DNA from: Acanthosoma haemorrhoidale
Lineage: Eukaryota; Arthropoda; Insecta; Hemiptera; Acanthosomatidae
DNA: 64,000 bases
Reading direction: 5' to 3'
Assembly (NCBI GenBank): GCA_930367205.1
Contig: OV884011.1
Location: 38,267,754 to 38,331,753 of the forward strand
Part shown: in pieces, positions 33,086-44,353 of the stretch
Layout: every line of letters starts with the position of its first letter
How positions within the stretch are numbered: position 1 is the stretch's first letter
The notes under the pieces: model-generated
What the model saw: the letters and a program-made list of their open reading frames with translations, nothing else
Told to the model about the DNA's origin: nothing
Database searches by the model: none
Program-made: the position numbers and the translations under genes

Positions 33086-35325
33086 TCCTCATTGAGAGGA
33101 AAATTTTAAATAACGGGAAATATTTTTTTATCTTAATATTTTCCTAACAACATGATCTGCCCATTCAAGATTGGCCATTCAAGAATAGGATAGACCATTC
33201 AAGAATATTCTTATGATTGTACTACATCTATACTATATTCCTACACTAATGCATAATCTTCAACTGAATAATAATCACGATCTCCAACCTGTAGTTACGC
33301 TTGTGACGCCTCCCTGCGATTCCACAAAACGAAGTGACGAAAGTTCAAAAAAGAATTGCTACCCAGGTGCTAGATGTATGTGAAGCTGTTTTTCCATCAA
33401 GCAAAATTTTCCATGATAGAGTAGAGTGGCTCTCTGCTTTATCGATGGTGGAGCAAGGTGATGGAGAACAATGGCCGGCCACCAAAGAACAATTTATATG
33501 TATGTTCATCTAATGTAGCCACCTAACACCATACAGCAATGATTGGTTGCCTAACAACGAGGAAGCTATGCCATACAACAATAAACCACAAAAGTTTCCC
33601 ATTGCTGCCATGCAAGAATTTATTTTTCCTTCGATAAATCACTAACCTTATTGTATATCCTTTTCAGCCTTTATCACACTTGTACATATTATAGTTTCTT
33701 TCATAAAAGATATATTTACATAAACTAATTTAGCTTATCCGTTCAATGCCTTATATAAAATATCCTTCATACTGTTTATTATCAAAGTTGAATGTGTTCA
33801 TTCAGATCCTCTACGACTGAGTACATATTCAATACAACAAGAATTTATGAAATGTTAACCTTCGTTTATTTGCCAACATTACACCATCATATGTACACAA
33901 ACAGAAACTTTTTTCTTTAGTAGAACAATTTTATCTGACAATCCCTTTATTTAGGAAACAGGTAGTTACGAAATGCTCTCACGGAGGCGATACACGCTTG
34001 AGAGAACAGAACATACACGCTTATTATAAACATGGTTGTATATTTTTTTCGTTTATTTTCTTTTTGTGATTGAGAAGGTTTTTATATTTTTTTCTTACTA
34101 TCACAAATGTTTAGTAAAAATAACTCTATGAAAAAGCTAGACGTTATATAGCGGGAAAAGCAATACCAAAACATGTAAATAAAATATGTAATTCTTATAG
34201 AATATGTTAAAAAAAAATGAAAAAATGTAAACAAGGTTTTATCTATCTATCTGTCAGTTGGTTTCGTTATAAAAAAAGATTCCAATCAGTACAAATAAAA
34301 AAAAAGCGATGCCAACAAAAAATTTAATGTTAGCCTTGAGATTCAAATCATGAATTTTTATATGTATTTCCAAGCAATTTCGGTGACTACTGCTACCAAA
34401 TCACAGCTCCCAAACACTGTTTCAGTAGCGTTGTAACTGCCACCAGTGCGTTCTTCCACGACTTCTTAAGCAATCCAGAACACTTTCACCAGGCTAGCCA
34501 ACAGAAGCTTGGGCAGTCATGTGTCTTGATTACGTCACACAATACCCCCTTCGGTGACACTTACCTTCCTGAATGGATCACGTGTGTGGAGCGAATAATG
34601 TCTCATTTGTGTGCAGATTCACGTACGTGCCTTGTTTGCAGAAGGCTCATGGTTGTTGTTCGTTGGGCTCACCGACGATTATCTAAATTCACTTAGGATT
34701 ATTAGGGTGGATTTCTTCAACCGTTCTCAATTCACATTTGAGGTTAGGAAGACATGAAAAATAACTCTATAAAACATACATGATAAATTGTTGTTAATTA
34801 ATTGATTAGTTGGTTCTAAATGAAATATCTAAACAGTACAACCTCGACTATCCGTGTTAATGACGCGAAGAGTACTCCCGGATTATCTAAAAACTTAATA
34901 TGTTCATCCATTAATTTCTTCAATTGTATTCTAATTCTAATAAATACAAAAAAGATAAAGCATTATTAAAATAGAAGACAATACAAAAAACCAAAGCATT
35001 AAACTAAACAAAAAACAGTGAAGGTAACACGAGGTAGCATACATAGAGAATAAACAATATAAAAAAAATAAGGAATAAGGAAGGTAGCCAGTGAAACACC
35101 TCAGAATATATACATTACAAAATAAAAATCCTAATAGTAGAAATATATGAAAATAAATAAAATCACCCAAGCTCTAGCATGCTTCTGCCTGATGGTGAGG
35201 AGGGTTTTTGAGTTTCGAAACGATGAAACATATCTGGTTGGGCACCAAATCAAATATCTCGATGTACTCAATTATATCAAATTATAGGTCAATAATAATA
35301 GGTACATAATTTATATTGGGTCTTT
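33086..35325. other. No gene recognised
   Basis: No supported gene. 33155-33210 has three copies of a CCATTCAAGA word. 34380-34680 is less AT-rich and has a consensus donor on the minus strand near 34565; see findings. Confidence 0.45.
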
Positions 35326-35760
35326 AACACTGTCGAACGCCTGCATGCAGTCTAGCGAAATCATAGCCGTGGCTACGTTTCGATTTAAATTTTGACTAGC
35401 TTCTGTCTGTAATTTCATAAGGGGATGTTCTGTACTCCAGTCTGTTCTGTCGAAATGATGTTATTTTCCGCACAGTAGTCTTTGTGATAATTCAATAGAA
35501 TTTTCCGCATTTGAGGTAATAAACTGATCGGGTGGTAGTGGGCTGGGTGTTCCGCTCTTGGCTGGTTTGAGTAATGGAAATAAGATGGCTTGTTTCCATT
35601 TGTCGGGACAGAACCGCAATCTTATCCACGAATTGTACAAGTTTGCGAGTTGAACTATTCCTCTCCGCGGTATTTGTTTCAGAAAAACCGTCTGTATACC
35701 GTCGTGCCCTGGTGCTCGGTTTCTCTGACACCGGCGATTAATAACAAAAACTGATTCAAA
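35326..35760 (-). pseudogene. LINE reverse transcriptase remnant
   Basis: The minus strand reads HDGIQTVFLKQIPRRGIVQL, then WKQAILFPLLKPAKSG, then TAMISLDCMQAFDSV near the left end. These match in order the RT0-1 to motif A series of Jockey/R1/I-type LINEs (PGxDGIxNxxLK, WKxAxxxPxxKPGK, xxLDxxxAFD). Frame changes and stops occur between the motifs, and the catalytic YADD part is absent, so only the fingers of the domain remain. Confidence 0.75.
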
Positions 35761-35946
35761 ATCGTTTTCGTAACCGTAACGAAACCCTTAATTGTGTGCT
35801 GCATCTTAGGATGTGACGATACTGGTGTAGCAGTGACGCGTCACCTAATCTCGGTTCGTAGCGGTTGCGACCTGGTCCACTCCCTTGAACCTTACCGGTA
35901 CCCTGCAGGCACTCGGACGGTCACATTTCGGTAGCAGTAGCCATAT

Positions 35947-36125
35947 CACTCTGTGACTCTGTTACAATCACAGCCGCAGTCGCTTCTTCTTCCTCTTCTA
36001 AACGCATCCCGGCTCTGTGACAGTCACAACCCCTTAGCAGTAGCAGTAAAGACCTTGACCCTTTTCACTCTGTGACTCTGTCACAATCACAGTCGAAGTC
36101 GCTTCTCCTTCCTCTGTTTCATCAC
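35947..36125. repeat. Tandem duplication, about 119-bp period
   Basis: A 50-bp block starting CACTCTGTGACTCTGTYACA and continuing through GTCGCTTCTYCTTCCTCT occurs at 35947 and again at 36066, with only a few differences. Parts of the intervening sequence (TCTGTGACAGTCACAACCCC, TAGCAGTAGCAGTA) are degenerate versions of the same words. Confidence 0.75.
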
Positions 36126-36809
36126 AGCAGCCTGTAACTATCCCTTCCTTCACTCCCCTCCCTTAGATATATTTCTGTATTATACATTTCAAACATCAAT
36201 CTTGGTTAATACTTGGAGTTGTAACATTTACCGTAAGATGATTATTCTATTAAAAACATTTTTTTAAATACGGTAATTTACGTATAGATATTGTCACCTA
36301 AGTCAGGCAAACATACCCCTTCACCCCCTCATCCTTTGATTATCCACTTCCTCACCTTACCCAAGGCCCCTCCTCGATCCCCTACCCATCAGAGGAAGAT
36401 CCAATCCGTTAAGAGAAGAGTGGGAGTAGCCCCCTGGTGGGGGGAGGTGGGGAGATGGTAACAGAGTGGGGAGTTAGTGAGTTGTAAGTAAGCAATAAGA
36501 GAGATGTGACGCATATTGGTGGAAGGAACAATAAACTATAAAAGGAACCTATAGTTGTTAAAGGTTTTTTTTACTCTACCTGCTCCCGTTGCGTGCTCAA
36601 AATTGGGCACGTGACAATATTTATATATGTGCATAAATAAACAACAATAATTATATAAATATTTGTTTCTTCCGAAAATAAAAAATAGACACAAATATCA
36701 GGTAAAAGTATTTATACGGGATAAACCTAGTTAGTAATTCTTCCAAATCGCTCTGTTCTATTTATCCCACGTAACAGTAAGCTAATTGCGGGCTTCAGAT
36801 CAATTCACT

Positions 36810-37310
36810 TATCAAAAAGGAGCTCCTCCAGGCATTCAATGGCCAGCTCACCAATACTATCAGCTGTGAAGCCGGAGGAAAGTTCTACGTTCTCAATGTT
36901 CATGTTAATTAAACGCGAAGGAACATGGTAAAATGGAGTTAATACTGCAACGAATTCTATGAATCCAAAATTCCGATGTATTCATTGAGGAAGGTTGAAG
37001 ATATAGCAGTTTTTTATCCACCAACCTTTTTTATCTGCCATTTTTTTTTTTTAAATCAACTGCGTTATTTTGTCTCATGTAAGCAGATATAGAGGACGTT
37101 TCAGCTATTTCGAAGGAAATACGATTGGGACGGCTGGTTGCAAGCAATGATTTTTGAATCACTGAAAATTCAGTATTCTTACAGTGGGATGGAGCCATAT
37201 GCTTTTTGAGATTAGTAGTATATATGATTGACCTTATATTCATTGAGCAAATAGTACATTTTGACTTCTTTTACAATAGTTTTGGAACACTAAACTATTA
37301 TCTTACGCGC
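36810..37310 (-). pseudogene. hAT-type transposase remnant with BED zinc finger
   Basis: The minus strand reads KCTICSMNIRSIIYTTNLKK followed by HMAPSH (about 37265-37185), a C2H2 BED finger as found at the N terminus of hAT transposases. Further on, after a frameshift, FIEFVAVLTPFYHVPSR (about 36970-36920) matches the GFxxFVxxLxPxYxxPSR motif, followed by an acidic helical region. The catalytic domain is not found to the left, so only the N-terminal third remains and it is broken. Confidence 0.7.
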
Positions 37311-37847
37311 CTCGATATAATAATTTTTGTCGTTGAGCCCGGTGGGAGAGGCTCAAATTTCGTTCAGTTTCCGAGCGATTCTCTTTCTTCTTTATGTCTG
37401 TTGTGTTTGGTATTCGAGAGCGTTCGTAAAAATCCATATGAAATTTGAAAGGTTATAGTCTACAACACCGTGGAATAGGCTAGGTAAGGGTTTAAATACA
37501 ACTATGAAAAGTATGGAAAAAAAAATAAGATGTGAAAAAGACCTGACAGTTACGAAAAATTTTAATATTTCTTAAGTCAGCTCAGAGGCTATTTATAATA
37601 TAATGTTATGATCCTTTCCTCATGGTTAAGAACACACTGAAGACGGTAATGAAAAATAATGTTAAAGATATTCCAGAAAATAAAGTTTTGAGCGAGAGCT
37701 AATAAAAATCGGGAATTTAATGTCGAAGGACTGGATTCTAGTTCTTTTTATTTAATTATAAAAGTTTTATAGTTACTTAATGTAAAAGGGCGATTTCATC
37801 ATATTAATTTTCGAAAAACACTCTCGCAGTCTCCGAAGTATCTCTCG

Positions 37848-38165
37848 AGTTAAATAATCTTTGTAGAGGAGCCTCTTTTAAAAGAAAAGCATTATTATAA
37901 AGTACAATCAAAACACTGGTATATACAAATATTAAGCGATACGTTACTACATACTGGGTGGAATGTCTAGGGAAGAATGGGGTCTGGGGCTAAAGCTGAG
38001 ACATATATGTATAAGAAAAGGATAAGATTCTGGGATGTAGGGAGGTTTTGGAGGGATGCGGTTGCTTACTTAAAAATAACAGGGAACCATCAGTCCCATG
38101 AAGTCTCGAGGCAGGTATACAGTTTTGCTCAAGCCCCTTCGAATTGTTCTTAGCATTATAAAACT
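37848..38165 (-). mobile_element. Solo LTR of the errantivirus family
   Basis: 318 bp from AGTTAAATAATCTTTGTAG to GCATTATAAAACT, homologous over its length to the errantivirus LTR at 16162-16501, in the same orientation. There is no primer-binding site or internal sequence next to it. The flanks show no clear 4-bp duplication, so it is old or was trimmed. Confidence 0.85.
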
Positions 38166-41100
38166 TCAGGATATTGTTTCTTAACTTTCATCATGGGTAT
38201 ATGTTTTAAAAAATACTATGTAGCTCAAAATAGAAGAGAAAAAAAATGTAGCCTTGAAGTACATAGATATTTTGCATAATGATTGTCATGTTTCAATTAG
38301 CCCTGCTGCTGTTAAACGTTTCTCAATGTGGTGAGAAACTGCACTCAAAGTGTAAACATATTGTCCTTAACGTCAAGGTTAAAAATTGGAAAACTTTAAC
38401 GTCCGTTAATGTCATAGATTGAATGAAGACATAAATAAAATGTGCTAACTTTACACAAATGCATCGTCCTGCCATCTTATATGTTCAAAATTAGAAAGAT
38501 CAGGACAATTAATGGTGGCAGGGGTGTTCGACTTATGAAGCTATCCCTGCACAAACACTAGCCTATTCAATCACACTAGCATCTTTAGCAATGCTCTTGC
38601 ACCATTGAAAGAAATAGTCTACCAAATAATGCTGGCTGAAATTAATTCTAAAGCACGATCCTTGGACCAAAATAAGCGATTATATTTTACCGTTTGTTTG
38701 TGGACTCGAACCCAAGCTGTCTTTAAAAGAGTCACAACCTTATAATAAATAGGTTTTTCTTTAGTTATATTCAGGCGCTCTAAATAGTAAGGAAGCTGAA
38801 GTCTCCAGATGGATTCTATTTCTGCTCCCCGTGTCTGCTTAGGGTGGGTCGATGAACACAAAAGATTGAAATAGCTGTTAATGGGAGTAACGCATTTCTT
38901 GACAATAACCTTCCGTGCAATTGTCTTTTATTTATTCAATATCGTTCATGTCGATTTCAATAGGTTTTTTTTGGTTAACATGGTTTAAGAAATAAACTAA
39001 CTTATTTTGGTGGGAGAATAGATTTTTCCACACAATAGATACAGTAACATAGAATAAAAACATAAAAACAAGGAGTGGTGATCATTAGGTCTCATTACAA
39101 GGCATCCATAACAAGCATAATTTTACAGTAAAATGAAATCGTTTTTAATTTACGAAAATAAGTAAAATATAGTATGCATGTTTGGATACAAAAACAAAAA
39201 ATGGAATAAAAACTTAATAATAAGCATGATTATGATAGTAACGATGATAATTTGGTTAAATATAAATTTAAATGATAATGAAACCTAATGCCCAATGTAT
39301 AGTTTATCGCGGGATATCTTGTAGAACCATGGGTATTAATGTTGAAAGTGAGGACTAATTGCCGAGGTTGTATTTGATTGCTCCTTCTTCGTATTGCAAA
39401 ATGGGATGGTATTTAATAAATTTCTTCGTGATGAATTCTTTTACTATCTATATTTGCTAATTATTCTGTAATTGTGACGACCCAAATTTTCCAAAATTGG
39501 AGGTCCATTATAAATTTCAAGCTACAGCCCGAACTCCAAACTTTAAAAGTGATGATATTGTTTCGTCACACTCTAGTCGATAGAACAAAATCCTTTGAAT
39601 AACGAAGAAAAACGTAAGCCATCCATCACTAATTTTATTGAAGTACGATGGAAAGGAGGATAAATTTACAAAACCTATTTTGAAATAATTTTATGTTTCC
39701 AACCCCGTCCTGGTTAAGATGGGTTTATTTCCAACTCGCTCGGTCACCCCACTCTCAGTAACACATAAACTTGGCCGTTTCAACGCCTGCCAGTTCTTTA
39801 ACCTTGTCTGGCAAGGACAGCTGACTTTGATATATTGAGTCTGCGACATTGCACCTCAGCTATCTTGAACAAGGCGTCTCCCAGACCTTGCTGAATATTT
39901 TTTTATTTGATGCATTTGTATTCGAGAATAGTAAACCCTTTGCAAATTTCGTGACCATGGAGCTGTTGCTACAGCTGTAGCTATGAGCATACTCAAAATA
40001 CGGTCATGGGCATGTCCATCGTAATACTAATGATTATAAATTATACAAATAAATAATAATGTTTCTTGAACTGAGAAGAACCCATATGGTTTCTCGGTTA
40101 TCTTCAAGGTTATTGCTACTGTTAGCGCAAACATCTTATCTACAACGGACTCTTACGATATATATGGCATGATAAACGACTCCTTTACCGGTATTGAACA
40201 TTCTTTAGATATATTTAAGATATTGAATTGTCGATAGTGGAATGATGCTTCTTCCCCTTTACGGTCCTTATCGGCACATCAACAACTCCTAAGCAAGAAC
40301 ATACAAGAATACAAAGGACCAATGCGATGACTTGGCTTGAAAAGTAGAGACTTATGTTTTTTTTTACTTTTATGAAGAGTTAAGGCCAAAATCGTTATTC
40401 TGTTTTTTATCGACAGATGGTCGATTCGACCAGTCAAATATTATCTGGTCACGTAACAGAATGCTTTGTTTTAAAAATCGAGGCGTTTTCTATGCGGCTA
40501 ACCATTGTTTATTGCACACTCGGAGGTTTCCTCGAAAAGAAATACAACAAACGCCGGACGACCAATTATAAATAACGTTTTCGGTTCACTGTTAGTAAAA
40601 TGTAACCTCACTGGTCAGGCGGTTATGCAAGGCTGCACGCTTTTGTAAGATAACTAAAAATAATTCAAAACATTCAGGTTACGACAATTCATTTGTTGGG
40701 ATTTTGTGGAAGTCTCTCTAAAAAAAAAAACAATGGTTGAGGTAATGTTGTACACGATATTAATGAATTTTTGTTTGTGTTTACATATGTTTTACATACA
40801 AATTGTAGGTCTTTCACCACGTCAAATTCAATATTCACGACAAATTTCAGTTATGTACCTTAAACAGAGAGCACTTAATGACTAGAACCGACAGATACGT
40901 CTGAAAATTTATTTAAATAACAATTTGTGCGTCAAATAGTAATTCCTTGAAAAAAATCATTGGTGGATTAACGACATATTGTAATTATTTATAACAATAT
41001 TCTTTTATTGGGGTTGCAGTATTTTTTATGACGTCAATTCATCATGTTTAACTACTGGAAAATTTCATGTCTCTTGTTCAAACGGTTCTGATCCCTAAAA

Positions 41101-41402
41101 ATATGTTCCCGTATGCTTGGGTCAGTCAACTTGGCTTACCTTGAGGGGTCTAACCCTGAATAAATTCGTAGCGCCGTCCAAGTAGCGTTCGTTGATCTCC
41201 GCCTTCTATTCACGAAACTGGGGCCAATGGAACTTTGCACGTGTCTTTTTCTAAAGCATATTTTGCCGATTCATTTCTTGAAATATCTCTAAAATTAATT
41301 TCCTGTTACTGCCTCTTATGCGACCTTAACCACTTGGAAAAAATCATAAATTAAAACGTTTAATAACTCTAAAGGAAGTGTTACTTAACTTTTATTCCTA
41401 TA
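38166..41402. other. No gene recognised
   Basis: AT-rich. The 80-codon minus frame at 38619-38861 and neighbouring sequence look faintly coding but match nothing I recognise. Confidence 0.45.
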
Positions 41403-41600
41403 CACAGGTGGTCTGAAAAGTTTCCGACCTCAACATGAAGAGTATGTGAGTATTTATAACTAAGACTCGCTGATTGCAGGCCTACACCGCCGTCATACAA
41501 AAGGGAACGAGTCAACTCAACCTTTCCCTCTCGTCACTATCATCTACTCCAGGCATAGTTTAGTGGAATTTACCTTTAAAATTTTGAGATCGAATGAATA
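41403..41600 (+). mobile_element. 5' terminal fragment of a mariner-like element
   Basis: It starts after a TA with CACAGGTGGTCTGAAAAG, continues TTTCCGACCTCAACATGAAG and a leader, and reaches a short reading (MEF-like start, then FKILRSNE) before homology is lost. The same terminal sequence forms both ends of the MITE at 57051-57150. No matching right end is present, so it is 3' truncated; the right border is approximate. Confidence 0.6.
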
Positions 41601-43829
41601 ATTTTTCCGACCCGTAGACGGACGTTGGTTGCACTGTACTTGAATAGTGATAGATCACTGACTATATTTGTGAATTGAAAAATGTAATTTTAAAAACAAA
41701 TACTGAGAGGAATAATGCAGAATACAATGCAAATTTTATCCATTTCTGACATGTCACTTCTTGTCTTGACGTAAACAAACAACACCACTGCCTTATGAGC
41801 CTCATAAATGATAAACGTTGAAAAGATACGATATCTGCTTGCTGTGAATATATGAAAACGCAACCAGTGGGTAGTACACCCATTGAATATGGAACGAACG
41901 TAAAGGGTCTTCAGTAGCCTGCCTCTATGTATATGTATATATATACACACACACTTACTGGACGTGTTAGTGATCATTTGTGCTCGACTTCGGACATTTT
42001 TGAGGATTTAATGTTTGAACAGTTAATAAGTCGACCTGTTTTTCTTCCCACAAATCAATACTCATTCACGCACAAGCACATAGCTGACATTCTCACATAC
42101 AAACAAACATAGAACAGTGGATTTCAGAAATAAACAAATTTGTGGTAATAACACTAAAAAAATTGTATAAATATTACTGTGAAATATTGTTAATAAAAGT
42201 TATTTAAGTTGACAAACCTTTAAGCCAAAAGAATATTAAAACGAAAATTAACAGTCTATAATGCAAATAAGTTATAAATTGTATCTAAAAAGAAGAAAAA
42301 TAAAATATTCGTACAAGCTCTAATAAAGAAAAATTCTTCATGAACTAATAAACACTCTGATATAAGAACTGAATAAAACAAAATAATTTTCTTATTTTTT
42401 AAACAACGGACACATATCCTTTCCAACACTCTGTTTGTACAACATCAAAATAGACACACGTGATGTAATGAATAAAGCACGGAAAGACTACTTGTAAAAA
42501 ATGTGAATTTGTTACAGCTAGTTGATAATTTTTATCATGTTACGACTAGATATTCAAAACATAAATCATGCGTTGTAAAATGACCGGTCTGAGATTTTAG
42601 TGGTTTGTTGCTGGTTGAGAATAACAGGTAGTATTAATAATAATTAAAAAATTATCTTCCCGTTTTCTTTATTAGTTGCTGATCCCGAAGAGGTTTATCA
42701 ATGATTGACCTGATATTTTAAAGGATTTATCCCACTACCCTGCGAAACATGCTGATCACTTTTTATTTGAAACACAATAACGGAAAGTGAAGGTTGGTAG
42801 AAGGAAAAAATTAAACGCGAAAAAAAGTAGCTACCCTTAAGATTTCTCAAGACCCAACTCAGGAGCAATTTAACTAAGATTACTAAGTTCTGATTTTTAC
42901 CCCAAATTTAAGGGCACGAGTCAGTAAAACAAATTATATTAGAAAAAAAAAAAGTTTAAAGAGCCAACAATAAAAATTGAGAATTTAATCCATTACAGAT
43001 GGTTTGATAGATAATGGTAGTGTAGTAATGTAGCTATATATAATGGTTTATATAAATGTTGATTAACTATGGTTTAGTCAATTTATTATAATTTACTTAT
43101 TTCAAAATCGACTATTTCGTGAGCTCGAGTCTATTCCGGTTTATTACTTCTGACCACAATGAAAACTCATATTTACAGTGTTCTCGACCACAATGACAAA
43201 ATCTTTTTACCTCTATGCCCTAACGGAAAAACCCGTTTATACTGTGCCCTGTACCACAATGAAATAAAATCAGAACTCTCTCTATTTAACTCTCTTGAGA
43301 TTATTTCTTCAATTAATATGCTGTTTATTTCGCTCGTATATATTAAAAATTTTTTTTGTTTTTAAATGGTGATCTGAAATACGAACGCTTGTGGGCTGAC
43401 AATTTATTAATTTCCTAATCCCATCTCTGCCGTTTGAATATGCCTCCATCAATTACGAATTAATTAATACCGGCTAAAGAAATTATAAAATAAGCCTTTT
43501 TAATCAGAAGCTATTATAGAGATGGGATGGAGCCGGTTTGACGGAGGAGGAAAACCAGTCGTATCCCGACTGGGTGAGTCATCTTTTCCTTGAACCTTGC
43601 CTGTCACACACTACCAGTACACTTCTACTGCGGATCGTTGTCTATTACTGCTAGAACTGTACCAGATATACAATTTATTACTAGTGTACCAACTTCTTCA
43701 CCACGAATAAATAGAAGTTCCCCTCTTCTCGGCCCAGAAAATACCCGCCTGCGTTTCCATATTTTAATAATAAAAACCTTAGGCGTCAGTTAAGAGGGGG
43801 GGACTAGTGCAGGACACAGATGAAGCCCA
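41601..43829. other. No gene recognised
   Basis: AT-rich with a short TA/CA microsatellite (about 41930-41952). No gene supported. Confidence 0.5.
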
Positions 43830-44353
43830 CTAGCCCACTTCCTAACCCCACTATGTTTTAGTCCGGCGTTGTCAGGCACCACACCTTCCTAGTGGGATTC
43901 TCTGCATTCGTCTCGCTAAAACTAGCACCTCCTTGGAAGAGACCGCTTCTATGCGGACGACGGTCTACCGGGGCCCTACATACTTCACCTAGTAGCGTCT
44001 CCCCCACCGATCCAGTCTTCCACACTCCGGTTCACACTCGCCCTTTGGGATTCGGACAGTTTTCGCCTACCCTCAGATACCAAGTGTGAATTCGCGGTCA
44101 TTCCAAGACCACATAAAACGTATTATAACCTACCCTGTTCCTCTTCTCCTGAACATAGTGCACTGTCGGGGCACATTTTCTAAGATCTTATGGAGTCAGA
44201 TCAATACGAATAAAGCTGACCACCGACTAGGCCGCCAGCAAAGGTCAAAGACCTCAGGTTTACCCATTGTATCTCTTTCTTGACGCCAGTCGGATAGCGG
44301 CCAGATCGTAGAGACCCTAGCCCGCGGCGGGCGTCCCCCTCACAGCCCGACAG
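43830..44353 (+). mobile_element. LTR family 1 fragment (copy E, variant 3' end)
   Basis: Homologous to copies A-D from about CACTATGTTTTAGTCCGG to CTCTTCTCCTGAACATAGTG, then it changes to the alternative 3' sequence shared with copy F (GTATCTCTTTCTTGACGC, CCCTAGCCCGCGGCGGGCGTC) and ends CAGCCCGACA. The 5' third, with the promoter, is missing. Confidence 0.8.

Noticed and set aside
39478..39560. TGTGACGACCCAAA resembling an LTR start
   Set aside because: There is no matching end, no second copy in the window and no adjoining retroelement sequence.
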